Below, one piece after another: positions 52,953 through 62,476 of a stretch of DNA of 64,000 nucleotides. Position 1 is the stretch's first letter. The number at the start of each line of letters is the position of its first letter. The stretch is taken from NCBI RefSeq assembly GCF_002374855.1, contig NZ_NWVC01000008.1, positions 1-64,000 of the forward strand, read 5' to 3'. The translations under genes were made by a program, and so were the position numbers. This stretch comes from Sphingomonas adhaesiva. Its GTDB lineage: Bacteria > Pseudomonadota > Alphaproteobacteria > Sphingomonadales > Sphingomonadaceae. The notes below the pieces were generated by a model. The model worked only from the letters and a program-made list of their open reading frames with translations. It ran no database searches and had not been told where the DNA came from.

Positions 52953-54688
52953 GCCCCCGCCTCCGCCGGGGCGCGGACCTGCACCACCTGCATCATCCCG
53001 GCGTGCATGTGGTACAGCATGTGGCAGTGGAACGCCCAGTCGCCTTCGTTGGCGGTCACGTCCCAGCTGACCTTGCCGCCCGGCTGGACGATCACCGTAT
53101 GCTTGCGCGGCGCATGGTCGCCATGCCCGGTGACCAGTTCGAAGAAATGGCCGTGCAGGTGGATCGGGTGCCCCATCATCGTGTCGTTGACCAACGTCAC
53201 GCGCACCCGCTCGCCCGCGACGAAGGGAATCGGCGCGGTCACTTCCGACAGCTTGCGGCCATCGAACGACCACATGTAGCGTTCCATATTGCCGGTCAGG
53301 TGGATTTCCAGCGAGCGCGACGGCGCGCGTACGTCGGGGTTGCGGTCCAGCGCGATCAGGTCGAGATAGGTCAGGACGCGGTGCCCCGCATCCTCCAGCC
53401 CCTGTCCCGGATCGCCGGTACGATCGACCGGCATCGGGGAGATGGTCTGCACCCCCGGCCCCTGGCGTACCCCCGGCGCATTCGCGAAGTCGCGCATGTC
53501 GTGCGTCATCGCGCCCGCCGCCGGGGGTGCGCCATGGTCCATCCCCGGCATCGCCCCATGTGCCGACATGTCCATTCCCATGTCGCGCATCGTCGCCACC
53601 GGCCGCCGCCGGAGCGCGGGGACCGGCGCGACCATCCCCGCGCGCGGCGCCAGCGTGGCGCGCGCCATGCCCGATCGGTCGACGCTTTCCCCCACCAGCG
53701 TATAGGCGCGATCCGCGTCGGGCGTGACGATCAGGTCATAGGTTTCGGCGACGCCGATCTGCAGTTCGTCGACCTCCACCGGGCGCACGTTCATCCCGTC
53801 CGCCTGCACCACCGTCAGCGTCAGTCCCGGGATCCGCACGTTGAAGGTCGTCATCGCCGAAGCGTTGATGACGCGCAGCCGCACCCGCTCGCCGACGCGG
53901 AACAGCCCGGTCCAATTGTCGCGCGGGCCGTGGCCGTTGACCAGATAGGTGTAGGTGGAGCCGGTCACGTCGGCGATGTCGGTCGGGTCCATCCGCATCG
54001 CGCCCCACGCCAGCCGATCGGCCAGCGTCTGGTCGCGGCCCGCCACCAGCCCCGCCAGCGTCTGCTGCTGGCGATTGAAGTAGCCGGCCTGCTTCTTCAG
54101 CTTCGCGAACAGGCGGTGCGGGTGGAGCGGGCTGTGATCGGACAGCATGACGACATGCTCGCGATCCGCGCGCACCGGATCGTCGCCCTTCGGATCGATG
54201 ACGATCGGCCCGTACAGGCCCGATTGCTCCTGCAGCCCCGAATGGCTGTGGTACCAATAGGTGCCCGCCTGAACGACCGGGAATTCATAGGTGAAGCGGC
54301 GCCCCTTCGCGATCCCGGGAAAGGAGACGCCCGGCACTCCGTCCATGTGCGAGGGCACCAGCAGCCCGTGCCAGTGAAGCGACGTATCCTCGTCCAGTGC
54401 GTTTTCGACATGCAGCCGCACCGTCTGCCCTTCGCGCAGCCGGATCAGCGGCGCAGGCGCGCTACCGTTGATGCCGATCGCGTGGCCGGTGCGGCCGTCG
54501 ACCGTCATCATCTGATGCGAGATGCGCAGGCGTATGTCGTCGCCCGATACCGTCGGCAGCGTGGCGGTGGTACCGACGCCTTCCGACACGCGCTGCGCCC
54601 AGCCCGGCCACCCTGCCAGCAGCGCCGCCCCGCCCCCGACCACGCCCGCGCGGCGCAGCAGCTGGCGACGATCGAGAACCTGCGGCAT
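52949..54688 (-). CDS. copA: Periplasmic multicopper oxidase CopA
   Basis: I choose ATG 54688 (MPQVLDRRQLLRRAGVVGGG), which gives a Tat signal with twin Arg; starts at 54718 or 54775 are possible. The 579-residue protein has three cupredoxin domains. Copper ligands are visible in LHWHGLLVP, YWYHSHSG, HPIHLHGHFFE and HCHMLYHMHAGMM. A Met-rich insert (MRDMGMDMSAHGAMPGMDHG) lies around residues 370-390. CopA oxidises Cu(I) to Cu(II) in the periplasm and is exported folded by Tat. copA-copB is the usual order. The regulators copRS are not in the window. Confidence 0.94.
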   Translation of the reverse strand: MPQVLDRRQLLRRAGVVGGGAALLAGWPGWAQRVSEGVGTTATLPTVSGDDIRLRISHQMMTVDGRTGHAIGINGSAPAPLIRLREGQTVRLHVENALDEDTSLHWHGLLVPSHMDGVPGVSFPGIAKGRRFTYEFPVVQAGTYWYHSHSGLQEQSGLYGPIVIDPKGDDPVRADREHVVMLSDHSPLHPHRLFAKLKKQAGYFNRQQQTLAGLVAGRDQTLADRLAWGAMRMDPTDIADVTGSTYTYLVNGHGPRDNWTGLFRVGERVRLRVINASAMTTFNVRIPGLTLTVVQADGMNVRPVEVDELQIGVAETYDLIVTPDADRAYTLVGESVDRSGMARATLAPRAGMVAPVPALRRRPVATMRDMGMDMSAHGAMPGMDHGAPPAAGAMTHDMRDFANAPGVRQGPGVQTISPMPVDRTGDPGQGLEDAGHRVLTYLDLIALDRNPDVRAPSRSLEIHLTGNMERYMWSFDGRKLSEVTAPIPFVAGERVRVTLVNDTMMGHPIHLHGHFFELVTGHGDHAPRKHTVIVQPGGKVSWDVTANEGDWAFHCHMLYHMHAGMMQVVQVRAPAEAGA

Positions 54689-54767
54689 CTGTGACTTTCC
54701 CGAAAAACGCCCCGCCATCGCAGGCAGCGACGCGCATGTAGGATGACGGGAAGATGACGGCCAGAGG

Positions 54768-54791
54768 CGTCGCATCAGGCCGGATGCGACG
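54768..54791. promoter_or_regulatory. Inverted repeat upstream of copA
   Basis: Nine-base arms CGTCGCATC and GATGCGACG flank six bases, in the 169-base gap between the CoA-transferase stop and copA. A second, shorter repeat (CCTTCG...CGAAGG) lies at 54811-54831. Neither is followed by a T-tract. They could be an operator for copA or a weak terminator for the upstream operon. Confidence 0.4.
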
Positions 54792-54857
54792 GTCTCACCG
54801 GACCACTAACCCTTCGCCCCTCTCACGAAGGATCGGAGGCGGTCGGGCGAACCGGCG

Positions 54858-55493
54858 TCACGCCTGATAATCGGCAGTGGTCTTGGCGCGCACCTCGTCG
54901 GCGGTGACCCCGGGCGCCAGCTCGATCAATCGAAACTTCGACTGGTGATCGGGCCGCTGGAATACCGCCAGGTCGGTGACGATCATGTCGACCACGTTGC
55001 GCCCGGTCAGCGGCAGCGTGCAGTGCGGGATGAATTTCGGGCTGCCGTCCTTGGCCTTATGCTCCATCACGACGATGATCTTTTTGACGCCGGCGACCAG
55101 GTCCATCGCGCCGCCCATGCCCTTGATCATCTTGCCGGGGATCATCCAGTTGGCGATGTCGCCGTTCTGCGCCACCTCCATCGCGCCCAGCACGGTCAGG
55201 TCGATATGCCCGCCGCGGATCATCGCAAAGCTCTGCTCCGATCCGAAATAGGCCGACTGCGGCAGCTCGCTGATCGTCTGCTTGCCCGCGTTGATCAAAT
55301 CCGCGTCGACCTCGTCGTCATAAGGGAACGGGCCGATCCCCAGCATCCCGTTCTCCGACTGGAGCGTCACCGTCATCCCCTCGGGGATGTTATTGGCTAC
55401 CAGCGTCGGAATGCCGATCCCCAGGTTGACGTAATAGCCGTCGCGCAGCTCCTTCGCCGCGCGTGCCGCCATGCCGTTGCGATCCCAGCCCAT
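54858..55493 (-). CDS. scoB: 3-oxoacid CoA-transferase subunit B
   Basis: The 211-residue protein starts at ATG 55493, which shares one base with the stop of the phosphatase gene (TGATG). It has the subunit B signature [19 protein letters not shown] and the catalytic Glu in [10 protein letters not shown], then [17 protein letters not shown] and [20 protein letters not shown]. Together with subunit A it moves CoA from succinyl-CoA to acetoacetate or related 3-oxoacids in ketone-body and fatty-acid breakdown. The length is normal. Confidence 0.94.
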   Translation of the reverse strand: MGWDRNGMAARAAKELRDGYYVNLGIGIPTLVANNIPEGMTVTLQSENGMLGIGPFPYDDEVDADLINAGKQTISELPQSAYFGSEQSFAMIRGGHIDLTVLGAMEVAQNGDIANWMIPGKMIKGMGGAMDLVAGVKKIIVVMEHKAKDGSPKFIPHCTLPLTGRNVVDMIVTDLAVFQRPDHQSKFRLIELAPGVTADEVRAKTTADYQA

Positions 55494-56464
55494 CACTTCG
55501 CTCCTCCGGCGGGAACGGCATCGTCCCAGCGCCTGTCCTTCGGAAATGTCTCGTCCCAGCCGGTGCCCAGCCCGGTGCCGTAGACGGGGTTGGGCAGCAC
55601 GAACCAGCCCGCGCCCCATTTTGCCCTGATCGCATCGACGCTGGCCAGTGCGCGGCGCCCCAGTGCGGGCGCCGGGCCGGGCGGATTGAACAGGTCGGCG
55701 AAATCGCCCAGCTGGTCCCCCGCCATCGCCACCACGCAATAACGCGCCGCGATCGCCTGTCGCCGCCCGTCCTTGCCCGATCCACCGTCGACGTCGCCCT
55801 TCAGGAACAAGGTTTCACCGTGCACGAAGTCGCCCAGCCCGGCATTCTTCAGCGCGCGGGCGGTATCGGCGGCATGGGCGGCGGAACGGTTGGTGTTGAT
55901 GACCATCGTGACGCCCAGCGCGCGCAGCGCGCGGAACGCGGAAATCGCGCCGGGCAGCGGCGACACCCGTTCCGCGCCGCCCTGTTCCCAGCGATCCCAG
56001 CGCTTGGGGTCATAGCCCTGCCCCGTCCGCGCATCGTGATATTCGTAGCCCAGGTTCAGGACGACGGTTTCGTCCATGTCCAGCACCACGGCGGGCGGCA
56101 GCGTGCCGCACGGCAGCATGTCCACCATCCCCGCGGTCGCTCCCGGCGCCAGTACCACCGATCGCGGCCAGCGCGGCAAGGTTCCCGCCGCACGCTGGCT
56201 GGGCAGGCGTCCGCGCGCATCGCGGGCGGTGTCCAGCACCCCGCGCACATAGGCGACCATGCCGTTATAGGCCTGTTCCGAAAGCGCCGCCGCCTCGGCC
56301 GATCCGTACAGATACGCCATTCCCGGCGGCACCAGGTCGCCCGGCTTCTGCGTCTGGGTCAGGATCGTCACCGACGGCGGCATGGGGTCGGCCGGCGGCA
56401 GCGCGCGCGTCGCGCATCCGGCCAGCAGCGCCGCGGCGCCGATCAGTCCCGCGGCCGTGCGCAT
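55493..56464 (-). CDS. Lipoprotein e(P4)-type HAD acid phosphatase / 5'-nucleotidase
   Basis: The 323-residue protein has a lipoprotein signal ([20 protein letters not shown]; lipobox LAGC, Cys17). The acid-phosphatase class B/C HAD motifs are [17 protein letters not shown] (nucleophile Asp in DMDET), INTNRSAAH and [14 protein letters not shown]. It should release phosphate from nucleotides or other organic phosphates in the periplasm. Its start overlaps the scoA stop and its stop overlaps the scoB start, each by one base, so it is embedded in the CoA-transferase operon. There is no obvious biochemical link. Confidence 0.92.
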   Translation of the reverse strand: MRTAAGLIGAAALLAGCATRALPPADPMPPSVTILTQTQKPGDLVPPGMAYLYGSAEAAALSEQAYNGMVAYVRGVLDTARDARGRLPSQRAAGTLPRWPRSVVLAPGATAGMVDMLPCGTLPPAVVLDMDETVVLNLGYEYHDARTGQGYDPKRWDRWEQGGAERVSPLPGAISAFRALRALGVTMVINTNRSAAHAADTARALKNAGLGDFVHGETLFLKGDVDGGSGKDGRRQAIAARYCVVAMAGDQLGDFADLFNPPGPAPALGRRALASVDAIRAKWGAGWFVLPNPVYGTGLGTGWDETFPKDRRWDDAVPAGGAK

Positions 56465-57174
56465 CACGCCGCCTCGGGCCGGGGGCGCGTCATGCGGAAC
56501 TCGATCTTCTTGTCGTAGGGCGCGCCGACGATCATCCGCTTCACGTAAATGCCGGGCAGATGGATGTGATCGGGGTCCAGGCTGCCGACCGGCACCACTT
56601 CCTCCACCTCGGCGACGCAGACCTTGCCCGCGGTCGCCATCGGCTGGTTGAAGTTGCGCGCGGTCTTGCGGAAGATCAGGTTCCCGCTCTCGTCCGCCTT
56701 CCAGCCCTTGATGATCGACAGGTCGGCGCGGATGCCGCGCTCCAGGATATATTCCTCCCCGTCGAACTCCTTCACTTCCTTGCCCTCGGCCACCAGCGTG
56801 CCGACGCCGGTCTTCGTGTAGAAGCCGGGAATGCCCGCGCCGCCCGCGCGGCACCGTTCCGCCAGCGTCCCCTGGGGGCAGAACTCCACCTCCAGCTCGC
56901 CCGACAGATACTGGCGCTCGAACTCCTTGTTCTCGCCGACGTAGCTGGAGATCATCTTGGCGACCTGCCGCGTCCGCAACAGCTTGCCCAGCCCCTCGCC
57001 GTCGATGCCGGCATTGTTGCTGGCAATCGTCAGCCCCGTGGTACCCGCCGCCTGGATCGCGTCGATCAGCCGTTCCGGGATGCCGCATAGCCCGAACCCG
57101 CCGGCGCAGATCGTCATCCCGTCGAACAGCAGGCCGTCGAGCGCCGCCGCGGCATCCGGATAGAGCTTCTTCAC
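56464..57174 (-). CDS. scoA: 3-oxoacid CoA-transferase subunit A
   Basis: I place the start at GTG 57174 ([20 protein letters not shown]), about 9 bases after GGGAGG; an ATG at 57183 sits directly on that ribosome-binding site. The 236-residue subunit has the family motif [18 protein letters not shown], then [14 protein letters not shown] and [20 protein letters not shown]. It pairs with subunit B, which is encoded one gene further down. Confidence 0.94.
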   Translation of the reverse strand: MKKLYPDAAAALDGLLFDGMTICAGGFGLCGIPERLIDAIQAAGTTGLTIASNNAGIDGEGLGKLLRTRQVAKMISSYVGENKEFERQYLSGELEVEFCPQGTLAERCRAGGAGIPGFYTKTGVGTLVAEGKEVKEFDGEEYILERGIRADLSIIKGWKADESGNLIFRKTARNFNQPMATAGKVCVAEVEEVVPVGSLDPDHIHLPGIYVKRMIVGAPYDKKIEFRMTRPRPEAA

Positions 57175-57258
57175 GCGCCTCATCCTCCCTAACTGCCGGG
57201 CACGACTAGCGGCGCGCCGCGCCGGTCGCAAGCGAAGTTGAACGAGCTTTCAAGTTTG

Positions 57259-57909
57259 TCAGAAATGACCGGGTGCGATCTCCAGCGCGGCGCACAGCGC
57301 GTCCAGCGCCTGCCCTTCACCGGTTACCTTGATCGCGATCATCCCCAGTTCGGCGGCGGGTTTGCAGTTGATGCCCAGGTCGTCCAGATACACGCACCGG
57401 TCCGGCGCGACGTTCAGCGTCTGGCACATCATCGTGTAGATGCGCGGGTCGGGCTTGCGGATGCCGACCTTGCTCGATTCGATCACATGGTCGAACCGTG
57501 CCAGCACCGCCGCCACCGCAGCGGCCTTTTCCGTCGTCCGCGCCATCCCCGCGCCCTCGCCCGCGGGGACGTTGTTGGTGATGCAGCCGATCCGGTAGCC
57601 CTCGCGCTTCAGCCAGTCGAGCGCATGGACCATCCGCGGGCGGATGTCCCCCGCCAGCAACGCCAGCACATCCTCCCCGCGCAATTCGTGCCCCACCGCC
57701 CGAGCCTCCTCGGCAAACGCGCTGTCGAAGCCCGCCGCGTCGATTTCCGCCCGCTCGAACCTGGCCCAGGCATTGTCATCGGGGTCGATCGCGTTGATCC
57801 GCCGCACCAGATCGTGCGGCAAGCCGCGCTCGCGCTCCATGCGGTTGAACGCCTCGAACGGCGACGACGTGATGACGCCGCCGAAATCGAAGATCACGGT
57901 ATCGCGCAT
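57259..57909 (-). CDS. HAD-superfamily phosphatase (subfamily IA)
   Basis: The 216-residue protein begins MRDTVIFDFGGVITSSPFEA, where motif I is DFGGV: the second Asp of DxD is replaced by Gly, as in ACAD10/epoxide-hydrolase-type HAD proteins. Motif II is CITNNVP, motif III lies around SSKVGIRKPDPRIY and motif IV is YLDDLGINCKPA. The substrate is unknown; family members act on small phosphorylated metabolites. It lies between scoA and the SMP-30 gene on the same strand and may be co-transcribed with the latter (33 bases apart). Confidence 0.88.
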   Translation of the reverse strand: MRDTVIFDFGGVITSSPFEAFNRMERERGLPHDLVRRINAIDPDDNAWARFERAEIDAAGFDSAFAEEARAVGHELRGEDVLALLAGDIRPRMVHALDWLKREGYRIGCITNNVPAGEGAGMARTTEKAAAVAAVLARFDHVIESSKVGIRKPDPRIYTMMCQTLNVAPDRCVYLDDLGINCKPAAELGMIAIKVTGEGQALDALCAALEIAPGHF

Positions 57910-57942
57910 TGAAACTCCTTGATGACGGGGTCGCGCCCCAAA

Positions 57943-58863
57943 TCAGTATTGCAGGGACAGACCGGGGCGCGCCCAGCGCGTCTTCACCAGCTTTCCGGTG
58001 CCCGACAGGGTGATATACGCATCGCGCATGTCGTCCCCGCCGAAGCAGATGTTGGTGGTGAAGATGTCGGGCGTGGCGACGAATTCGACCAGGTCACCAT
58101 CGGGCGAGACGACGCTGATCCCGCTCTCCCCGATCGTCGCGACGCAGATGTTGCCGCCCGCTTCCATCCCCAGCGAATCGAAGAACTTGTACCCGGCGGG
58201 TCGGTACAACGGGATGCCCGGCCCGCCCGGCCCGGCATCCGGCGCGACCTTGCCCGGCGCGGTCACGTTGAACTTCATCAGCCGGCAGGTGTAGGTTTCC
58301 GCGGCGTACAGCACGCTGCCGTCCGGCGACAGGCCGACGCCGTTGGGGTTGTTCGACGGGAATACCACTTCCTCGATGAAGCTGCCGTCCGCCCTGGCAT
58401 AGAAGATGCCGACGATATCGTGGCAGCGCGCGGCATAATCGACCTTGCCGTGATCGGTGAACCAGAAGCCGCCGTGCGCATCGAACACGATGTCGTTCGG
58501 GCCGCGAAGCGTCACGCCATGGTCGCCGCTCTTGTACAGCACCTCGACCGCGCCGGTAGCGGGATCAATCCGCTCGATCCGTCCGCCCGAATAGTCGCTC
58601 GCGATGCCGTGCGGGGCCAGCATGTCGCCGTTTTCGGCCCAGTCGAACCCGCCGTTGTTGCAGCAATACAGCATCCCGTCCGGCCCCAGTGCCAGGCCAT
58701 TGGGGCCACCGCCCGGCTCCGCGACGGTCTGTTTGCTGCCGTCGGGGCGGATGCGGGTGAGCCGTCCCGCCGCGATCTCGACCAGGATGATACTGCCGTC
58801 CGGCATCACCACCGGGCCTTCGGGGAAGCGCAGCCCGTCCGCCACCAGCTCGAAGTCAGCCAT
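57943..58863 (-). CDS. SMP-30/gluconolactonase-family protein
   Basis: The 306-residue protein starts at ATG 58863 (MADFELVADGLRFPEGPVVM); AGGAGAGG lies just upstream. The six-bladed propeller of SMP-30 lactonases is visible in the metal-ligand segments: FPEGPV (Glu), NGLALGPDG, GPNDIVFDAHGGFWFTDHG and NNPNGVGLSPDGSVLYAAET. It probably hydrolyses a sugar lactone or related ester. There is no signal peptide. It is divergent from the ThDP enzyme gene 89 bases away. Confidence 0.92.
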   Translation of the reverse strand: MADFELVADGLRFPEGPVVMPDGSIILVEIAAGRLTRIRPDGSKQTVAEPGGGPNGLALGPDGMLYCCNNGGFDWAENGDMLAPHGIASDYSGGRIERIDPATGAVEVLYKSGDHGVTLRGPNDIVFDAHGGFWFTDHGKVDYAARCHDIVGIFYARADGSFIEEVVFPSNNPNGVGLSPDGSVLYAAETYTCRLMKFNVTAPGKVAPDAGPGGPGIPLYRPAGYKFFDSLGMEAGGNICVATIGESGISVVSPDGDLVEFVATPDIFTTNICFGGDDMRDAYITLSGTGKLVKTRWARPGLSLQY

Positions 58864-58952
58864 CATCCTCTCCTCACCTTGTCGTCTTTGCGCCACGATC
58901 GACCAACCGTCGCCCCTTCGCAAGGCTTGTCGGTACGGCTACACCGTGCGGC

Positions 58953-60599
58953 ATGGAGAGCAAACGCACCGGCGGCCGGGTTCTGGTCGATAATCTCGTC
59001 GCGCAAGGGTGCGACCGGATCTTCACCGTGCCGGGGGAAAGCTTCCTCGCGGTGCTCGATGCCCTGCACGACACCCCGGCGATCGACGTGGTGACGTGCC
59101 GCCAGGAAGGCGGCGTCACCTTCATGGCATGCGCCGACGGGACGCTGACGCACCGCCCCGGCGTCGCGTTCGTCACGCGCGTGCCGGGCGCGACCAATGC
59201 CGCGATCGGGGTGCATGTCGCGATGCAGGATTCGCAGCCGATGATCCTGTTCATCGGCGACATCGACCGCGGCACGCGCGACCGCGAGGCATTTCAGGAG
59301 ATCGATTTTACCGCGATGTTCGCGCCGATCGCCAAATGGGCGGCGCGGATCGACGATGCGCGGCGCATCCCCGAATATGTCGCTCGCGCCTATGCCACCG
59401 CGATCGGCGGGCGCCCCGGCCCGGTGGTATTGGCCCTGCCCGAGGACATGCTGCTGGACGAGGTGACCGCGGTCGATCGCGCCCGCGTCGAGCGGGTGGC
59501 GCAGGCGGTGGACGCCGATGCGCTGGATCACCTGCGCGACCTGATGGTCACCGCCGAACGGCCGGTCGCGATCGTCGGCGGCGCCGGCTGGGACGCGACC
59601 GCAGCAGGCGCCTTCGCGGTATGGGCGACCCATGCCGGCGTCCCCGTCGTCGCGGCGTTCCGCCGGCAGGATGCGGTCCCCAACGACTGCCCCGCCTATG
59701 CCGGCAATCTGGGCTATGGCCCCAATCCTGCGGTGCTGGCGCGCGTGCGGGAAGCGGACCTGCTACTGGTGGTCGGCGCCCGGCTGGGGGAGGCGACGAC
59801 GGACGGCTATACGCTGGTGACGCCGGATCATCCCGGCCAGCGGCTGATCCACGTCCACCCCGACCCGGACGAGCTGAACCGCACCTATGCCACCGATCTG
59901 GCGATCTGCGCGGGCATGGCCGAGTTCGCCGAGGCGCTGCTGCCGATCGACGGCCCGGTGGTGTCGCACACCGCCGCGGCGCACGATGCCTATCGCGAAT
60001 GGACCACCGCCCGCCCGCGCGACGGGGTGACGCTGGATCTCGGCCCGTGCGTCGCGGCGATGCGCGCGCGATTGCCGGCGGACACGATCGTCTGCAACGG
60101 CGCGGGCAATTTCTCCGGCTGGTGGCATCGCTACTGGCGCTATGCCGGACCGGGAACGCAGCTGGCGCCTACCGCCGGCGCGATGGGCTATGGCGTACCC
60201 GCCGCGGTCGCCGCGGCGCTGCGCCGGCCGGGACGGATGGTCGTGGCGGTAGCGGGCGACGGCGATTTCCTGATGAACGGCCAGGAACTGGCCACCGCCG
60301 TCCAGCATGGCGCCGACATGCTGGTCATCGTGGTCGACAACGGTACCTACGGCACGATCCGCATGCACCAGGAGCGCGAGTTTCCGGGGCGTCCGTGCGC
60401 CACGCGGCTCGCCAACCCGGACTTCGCCGCACTGGCGCGGGCCTATGGCGGCTGGGCGGAAACGGTGGAGACGACCGCCGCCTTCGGACCCGCGCTGGAC
60501 CGCGCAATGGAACAGACCGGGCTGCGGCTGCTCCACTGCAAGACCGACGTCGAGCAGATCACGGCCGGAACCACGCTGAGCGCGATCCGCGACCGCTGA
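58953..60599 (+). CDS. Thiamine-diphosphate-dependent enzyme, acetolactate-synthase-like
   Basis: The 548-residue protein has the three domains of the ALS/benzoylformate decarboxylase superfamily. The N-terminal Pyr domain has the catalytic Glu in CRQEGGVTFMA; the middle domain includes GRPGPVVLALPEDM; the C-terminal PP domain has the ThDP/Mg motif GDGDFLMN and DNGTYGTIRMHQE. It lacks features of the biosynthetic acetolactate synthase (no small subunit next door), so the substrate is uncertain: a 2-oxo acid decarboxylase or carboligase is likely. It ends at a strong hairpin. Confidence 0.9.
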   Translation: MESKRTGGRVLVDNLVAQGCDRIFTVPGESFLAVLDALHDTPAIDVVTCRQEGGVTFMACADGTLTHRPGVAFVTRVPGATNAAIGVHVAMQDSQPMILFIGDIDRGTRDREAFQEIDFTAMFAPIAKWAARIDDARRIPEYVARAYATAIGGRPGPVVLALPEDMLLDEVTAVDRARVERVAQAVDADALDHLRDLMVTAERPVAIVGGAGWDATAAGAFAVWATHAGVPVVAAFRRQDAVPNDCPAYAGNLGYGPNPAVLARVREADLLLVVGARLGEATTDGYTLVTPDHPGQRLIHVHPDPDELNRTYATDLAICAGMAEFAEALLPIDGPVVSHTAAAHDAYREWTTARPRDGVTLDLGPCVAAMRARLPADTIVCNGAGNFSGWWHRYWRYAGPGTQLAPTAGAMGYGVPAAVAAALRRPGRMVVAVAGDGDFLMNGQELATAVQHGADMLVIVVDNGTYGTIRMHQEREFPGRPCATRLANPDFAALARAYGGWAETVETTAAFGPALDRAMEQTGLRLLHCKTDVEQITAGTTLSAIRDR

Positions 60600-60615
60600 G
60601 CAGCGCACAGCAAAA

Positions 60616-60642
60616 GGGCCGCCCCGTCGAACGGAGCGGCCC
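60616..60642. terminator. Bidirectional terminator between the ThDP gene and csbD
   Basis: The stem GGGCCGC...GCGGCCC continues, past one mismatch, into CCGT/ACGG around a three-base loop. On the minus strand the stem is followed by TTTTG, a fair intrinsic terminator for csbD. On the plus strand it follows the ThDP gene by 16 bases and has a weaker tail. Confidence 0.8.
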
Positions 60643-60675
60643 CATCCTTCCGGTGCGACCCGAAGGAAAGACTGG

Positions 60676-60858
60676 TCAGATGTCGTCGCCGAGCGCGCCC
60701 TTGACCTTGCCCTTGAACTGTTCGCCCTTGCCCTGCGCCTGCTGCGCCTGGCCTTCGGCCTTCAGGCTTTCGTCATGGTTGTGCTCGCCAAGCGCTTCCT
60801 TGGCCTTGCCCACCATCTCGTTGACATTGCCCTTGATCTTGTCGACCAGCTCGCCCAT
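60676..60858 (-). CDS. CsbD-family stress-response protein
   Basis: This 60-residue, highly charged protein (MGELVDKIKGNVNEMVGKAK) has repeated KGK-type segments such as KGEQFKGKVKGALGDDI, as in CsbD/UPF0337 proteins. These are abundant small helical proteins induced by general stress. Monocistronic, it ends at the hairpin 60616-60642. Confidence 0.92.
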   Translation of the reverse strand: MGELVDKIKGNVNEMVGKAKEALGEHNHDESLKAEGQAQQAQGKGEQFKGKVKGALGDDI

Positions 60859-60936
60859 CGCCTTACTCCATTACTGGCTGTTGAACCGATGGCCTAAGAA
60901 CGGCGGGCGGCGCGGGATGTTCCGCGCCAAAATGAC

Positions 60937-61932
60937 CTAGATCAATCCGGCGAGGGGGCTGGACGGATCGGCGTAGCGGCGCTGGCCCATGCGCCCGGCG
61001 CAATAGCTCATCCGCCCGGCCTCCACCGCCGATTTCATCGCCGCGGCCATCAGCACTGGGTCCTTCGCCTCCGCGATCGCGGTGTTCATCAGCACCCCGT
61101 CGCAACCCAGCTCCATCGCCACCGCCGCATCCGACGCACAGCCGACGCCCGCGTCAACCAGCACCGGCACGTTCGCCCCCTCCACGATCAGCCGGATCGT
61201 CACGCGGTTCTGGATCCCCAGCCCCGACCCGATCGGCGCGCCCAGCGGCATGATCGCGACCGCGCCGGCCTCCTCCAGCTGCTTCGCGGCGATCGGATCG
61301 TCGACGCAATAGACCATCGGCTTGAAGCCTTCGCGCACCAGCACCTCGGTCGCCTTCAGCGTCTCGCGCATGTCGGGATAGAGCGTGCGCGCCTCGCCCA
61401 GCACCTCCAGCTTGACGAGATCCCAGCCGCCCGCCTCGCGCGCCAGCCGCAGCGTGCGGATCGCCTCGTCCGCGGTGAAGCAGCCGGCGGTGTTCGGCAG
61501 ATACGTGACCTTCTTCGGGTCGATATAATCGGTCAGCATCGGCGTGTTCGGATCGCTGACGTTCACGCGGCGCACCGCGACGGTGACGATCTCCGCCCCG
61601 GACGCCTCCAGCGCGGCGGCGTTCTGCGCGAAATCCTTGTACTTGCCGGTGCCAACGATCAGCCGCGAGCGGAACGTGCGCCCCGCGACCGTCCATGTAT
61701 CCGCATCATGATCGCCGCCGCCGACAAAGTGGACGATCTCCAGCTCGTCGCCGTCCTCGACCATGACCTGCGCCAGCGTGGAACGGGGCACGACCTCCAG
61801 ATTGCGTTCGACCGCGACCTTTTCGGGGACCAGCCCCAGCGATTGCGCCAGATCGGCGATCGAAAGGCCGGCGTGAACGCGCTTGTGTTCGCCGTTCACG
61901 GTAATGGTGATGGTGCCGTCGCTATGGGTCAT
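60937..61932 (-). CDS. thiSG: Fused sulfur-carrier protein ThiS and thiazole synthase ThiG
   Basis: Residues about 1-73 are a ThiS domain ([20 protein letters not shown] and ending HFVGGG), and about 80-331 are ThiG ([19 protein letters not shown], the lysine of [15 protein letters not shown], and [20 protein letters not shown]). ThiG makes the thiazole phosphate of thiamine from deoxyxylulose phosphate, dehydroglycine and ThiS thiocarboxylate. The fusion is known in Alphaproteobacteria, but it places the ThiS Gly-Gly, which should carry the thiocarboxylate at a free C-terminus, inside the chain. The start is taken at ATG 61932; a GTG lies at 61941. Confidence 0.93.
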   Translation of the reverse strand: MTHSDGTITITVNGEHKRVHAGLSIADLAQSLGLVPEKVAVERNLEVVPRSTLAQVMVEDGDELEIVHFVGGGDHDADTWTVAGRTFRSRLIVGTGKYKDFAQNAAALEASGAEIVTVAVRRVNVSDPNTPMLTDYIDPKKVTYLPNTAGCFTADEAIRTLRLAREAGGWDLVKLEVLGEARTLYPDMRETLKATEVLVREGFKPMVYCVDDPIAAKQLEEAGAVAIMPLGAPIGSGLGIQNRVTIRLIVEGANVPVLVDAGVGCASDAAVAMELGCDGVLMNTAIAEAKDPVLMAAAMKSAVEAGRMSYCAGRMGQRRYADPSSPLAGLI

Positions 61933-62006
61933 GCCCGCCACTTAGGGTGGGCGGGCGGACGGGGCAACGTTGCGCTGCGCCGCGGACGGTGCGATGACCT
62001 GCGCGC

Positions 62007-62441
62007 ATGAGCGATACCGTCTTCGTCCTCAATGGCCCGAACCTGAACCTGCTCGGCACGCGCGAGCCGGACATCTACGGCCACGACACGCTGGACGATA
62101 TCGCCGGCGCGCTGGAGGACCGGGCGCGCGAACTGGGGCTGGCGATCGACATGCGCCAGTCCAACCACGAAGGGCATCTGGTCGACTGGCTCCACGAAGC
62201 GCAGGCGTATGACGCACGCGCCATCATCCTGAACGCCGGCGCCTTCACGCACACCTCGATCGCGGTGCACGACGCGATCAAGGCGATCCGCACCCCGGTG
62301 ATCGAGGTGCATCTGTCCAACCCGCACACGCGCGAGGAATTTCGCCACACGTCCTTCGTCGGACGCGCGGCGAAGGGCAGTATCGCCGGGTTCGGCGCTT
62401 TGTCGTATATGCTCGCGCTTGAAGCAGCGGCCCGCTTCTGA
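62007..62441 (+). CDS. aroQ: Type II 3-dehydroquinate dehydratase AroQ
   Basis: The 144-residue protein has all family motifs: NGPNLNLLGTREPDIYG (with catalytic Arg and Tyr), RQSNHEGHLVDWLHEA, ILNAGAFTHTSIAVHDA and EVHLSNPHTREEFRHTS. It converts 3-dehydroquinate to 3-dehydroshikimate in aromatic amino-acid synthesis and works as a dodecamer. It precedes accB and accC, an arrangement common in Alphaproteobacteria. Confidence 0.97.
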   Translation: MSDTVFVLNGPNLNLLGTREPDIYGHDTLDDIAGALEDRARELGLAIDMRQSNHEGHLVDWLHEAQAYDARAIILNAGAFTHTSIAVHDAIKAIRTPVIEVHLSNPHTREEFRHTSFVGRAAKGSIAGFGALSYMLALEAAARF

Positions 62442-62476
62442 CAGGAGGCGCGCCCTAATCTAGGGGAATGGGTCGC

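Noticed and set aside
54768..54831. Inverted repeats upstream of copA considered as intrinsic terminators
   Set aside because: No T-tract follows on either strand; kept only as a low-confidence regulatory feature.
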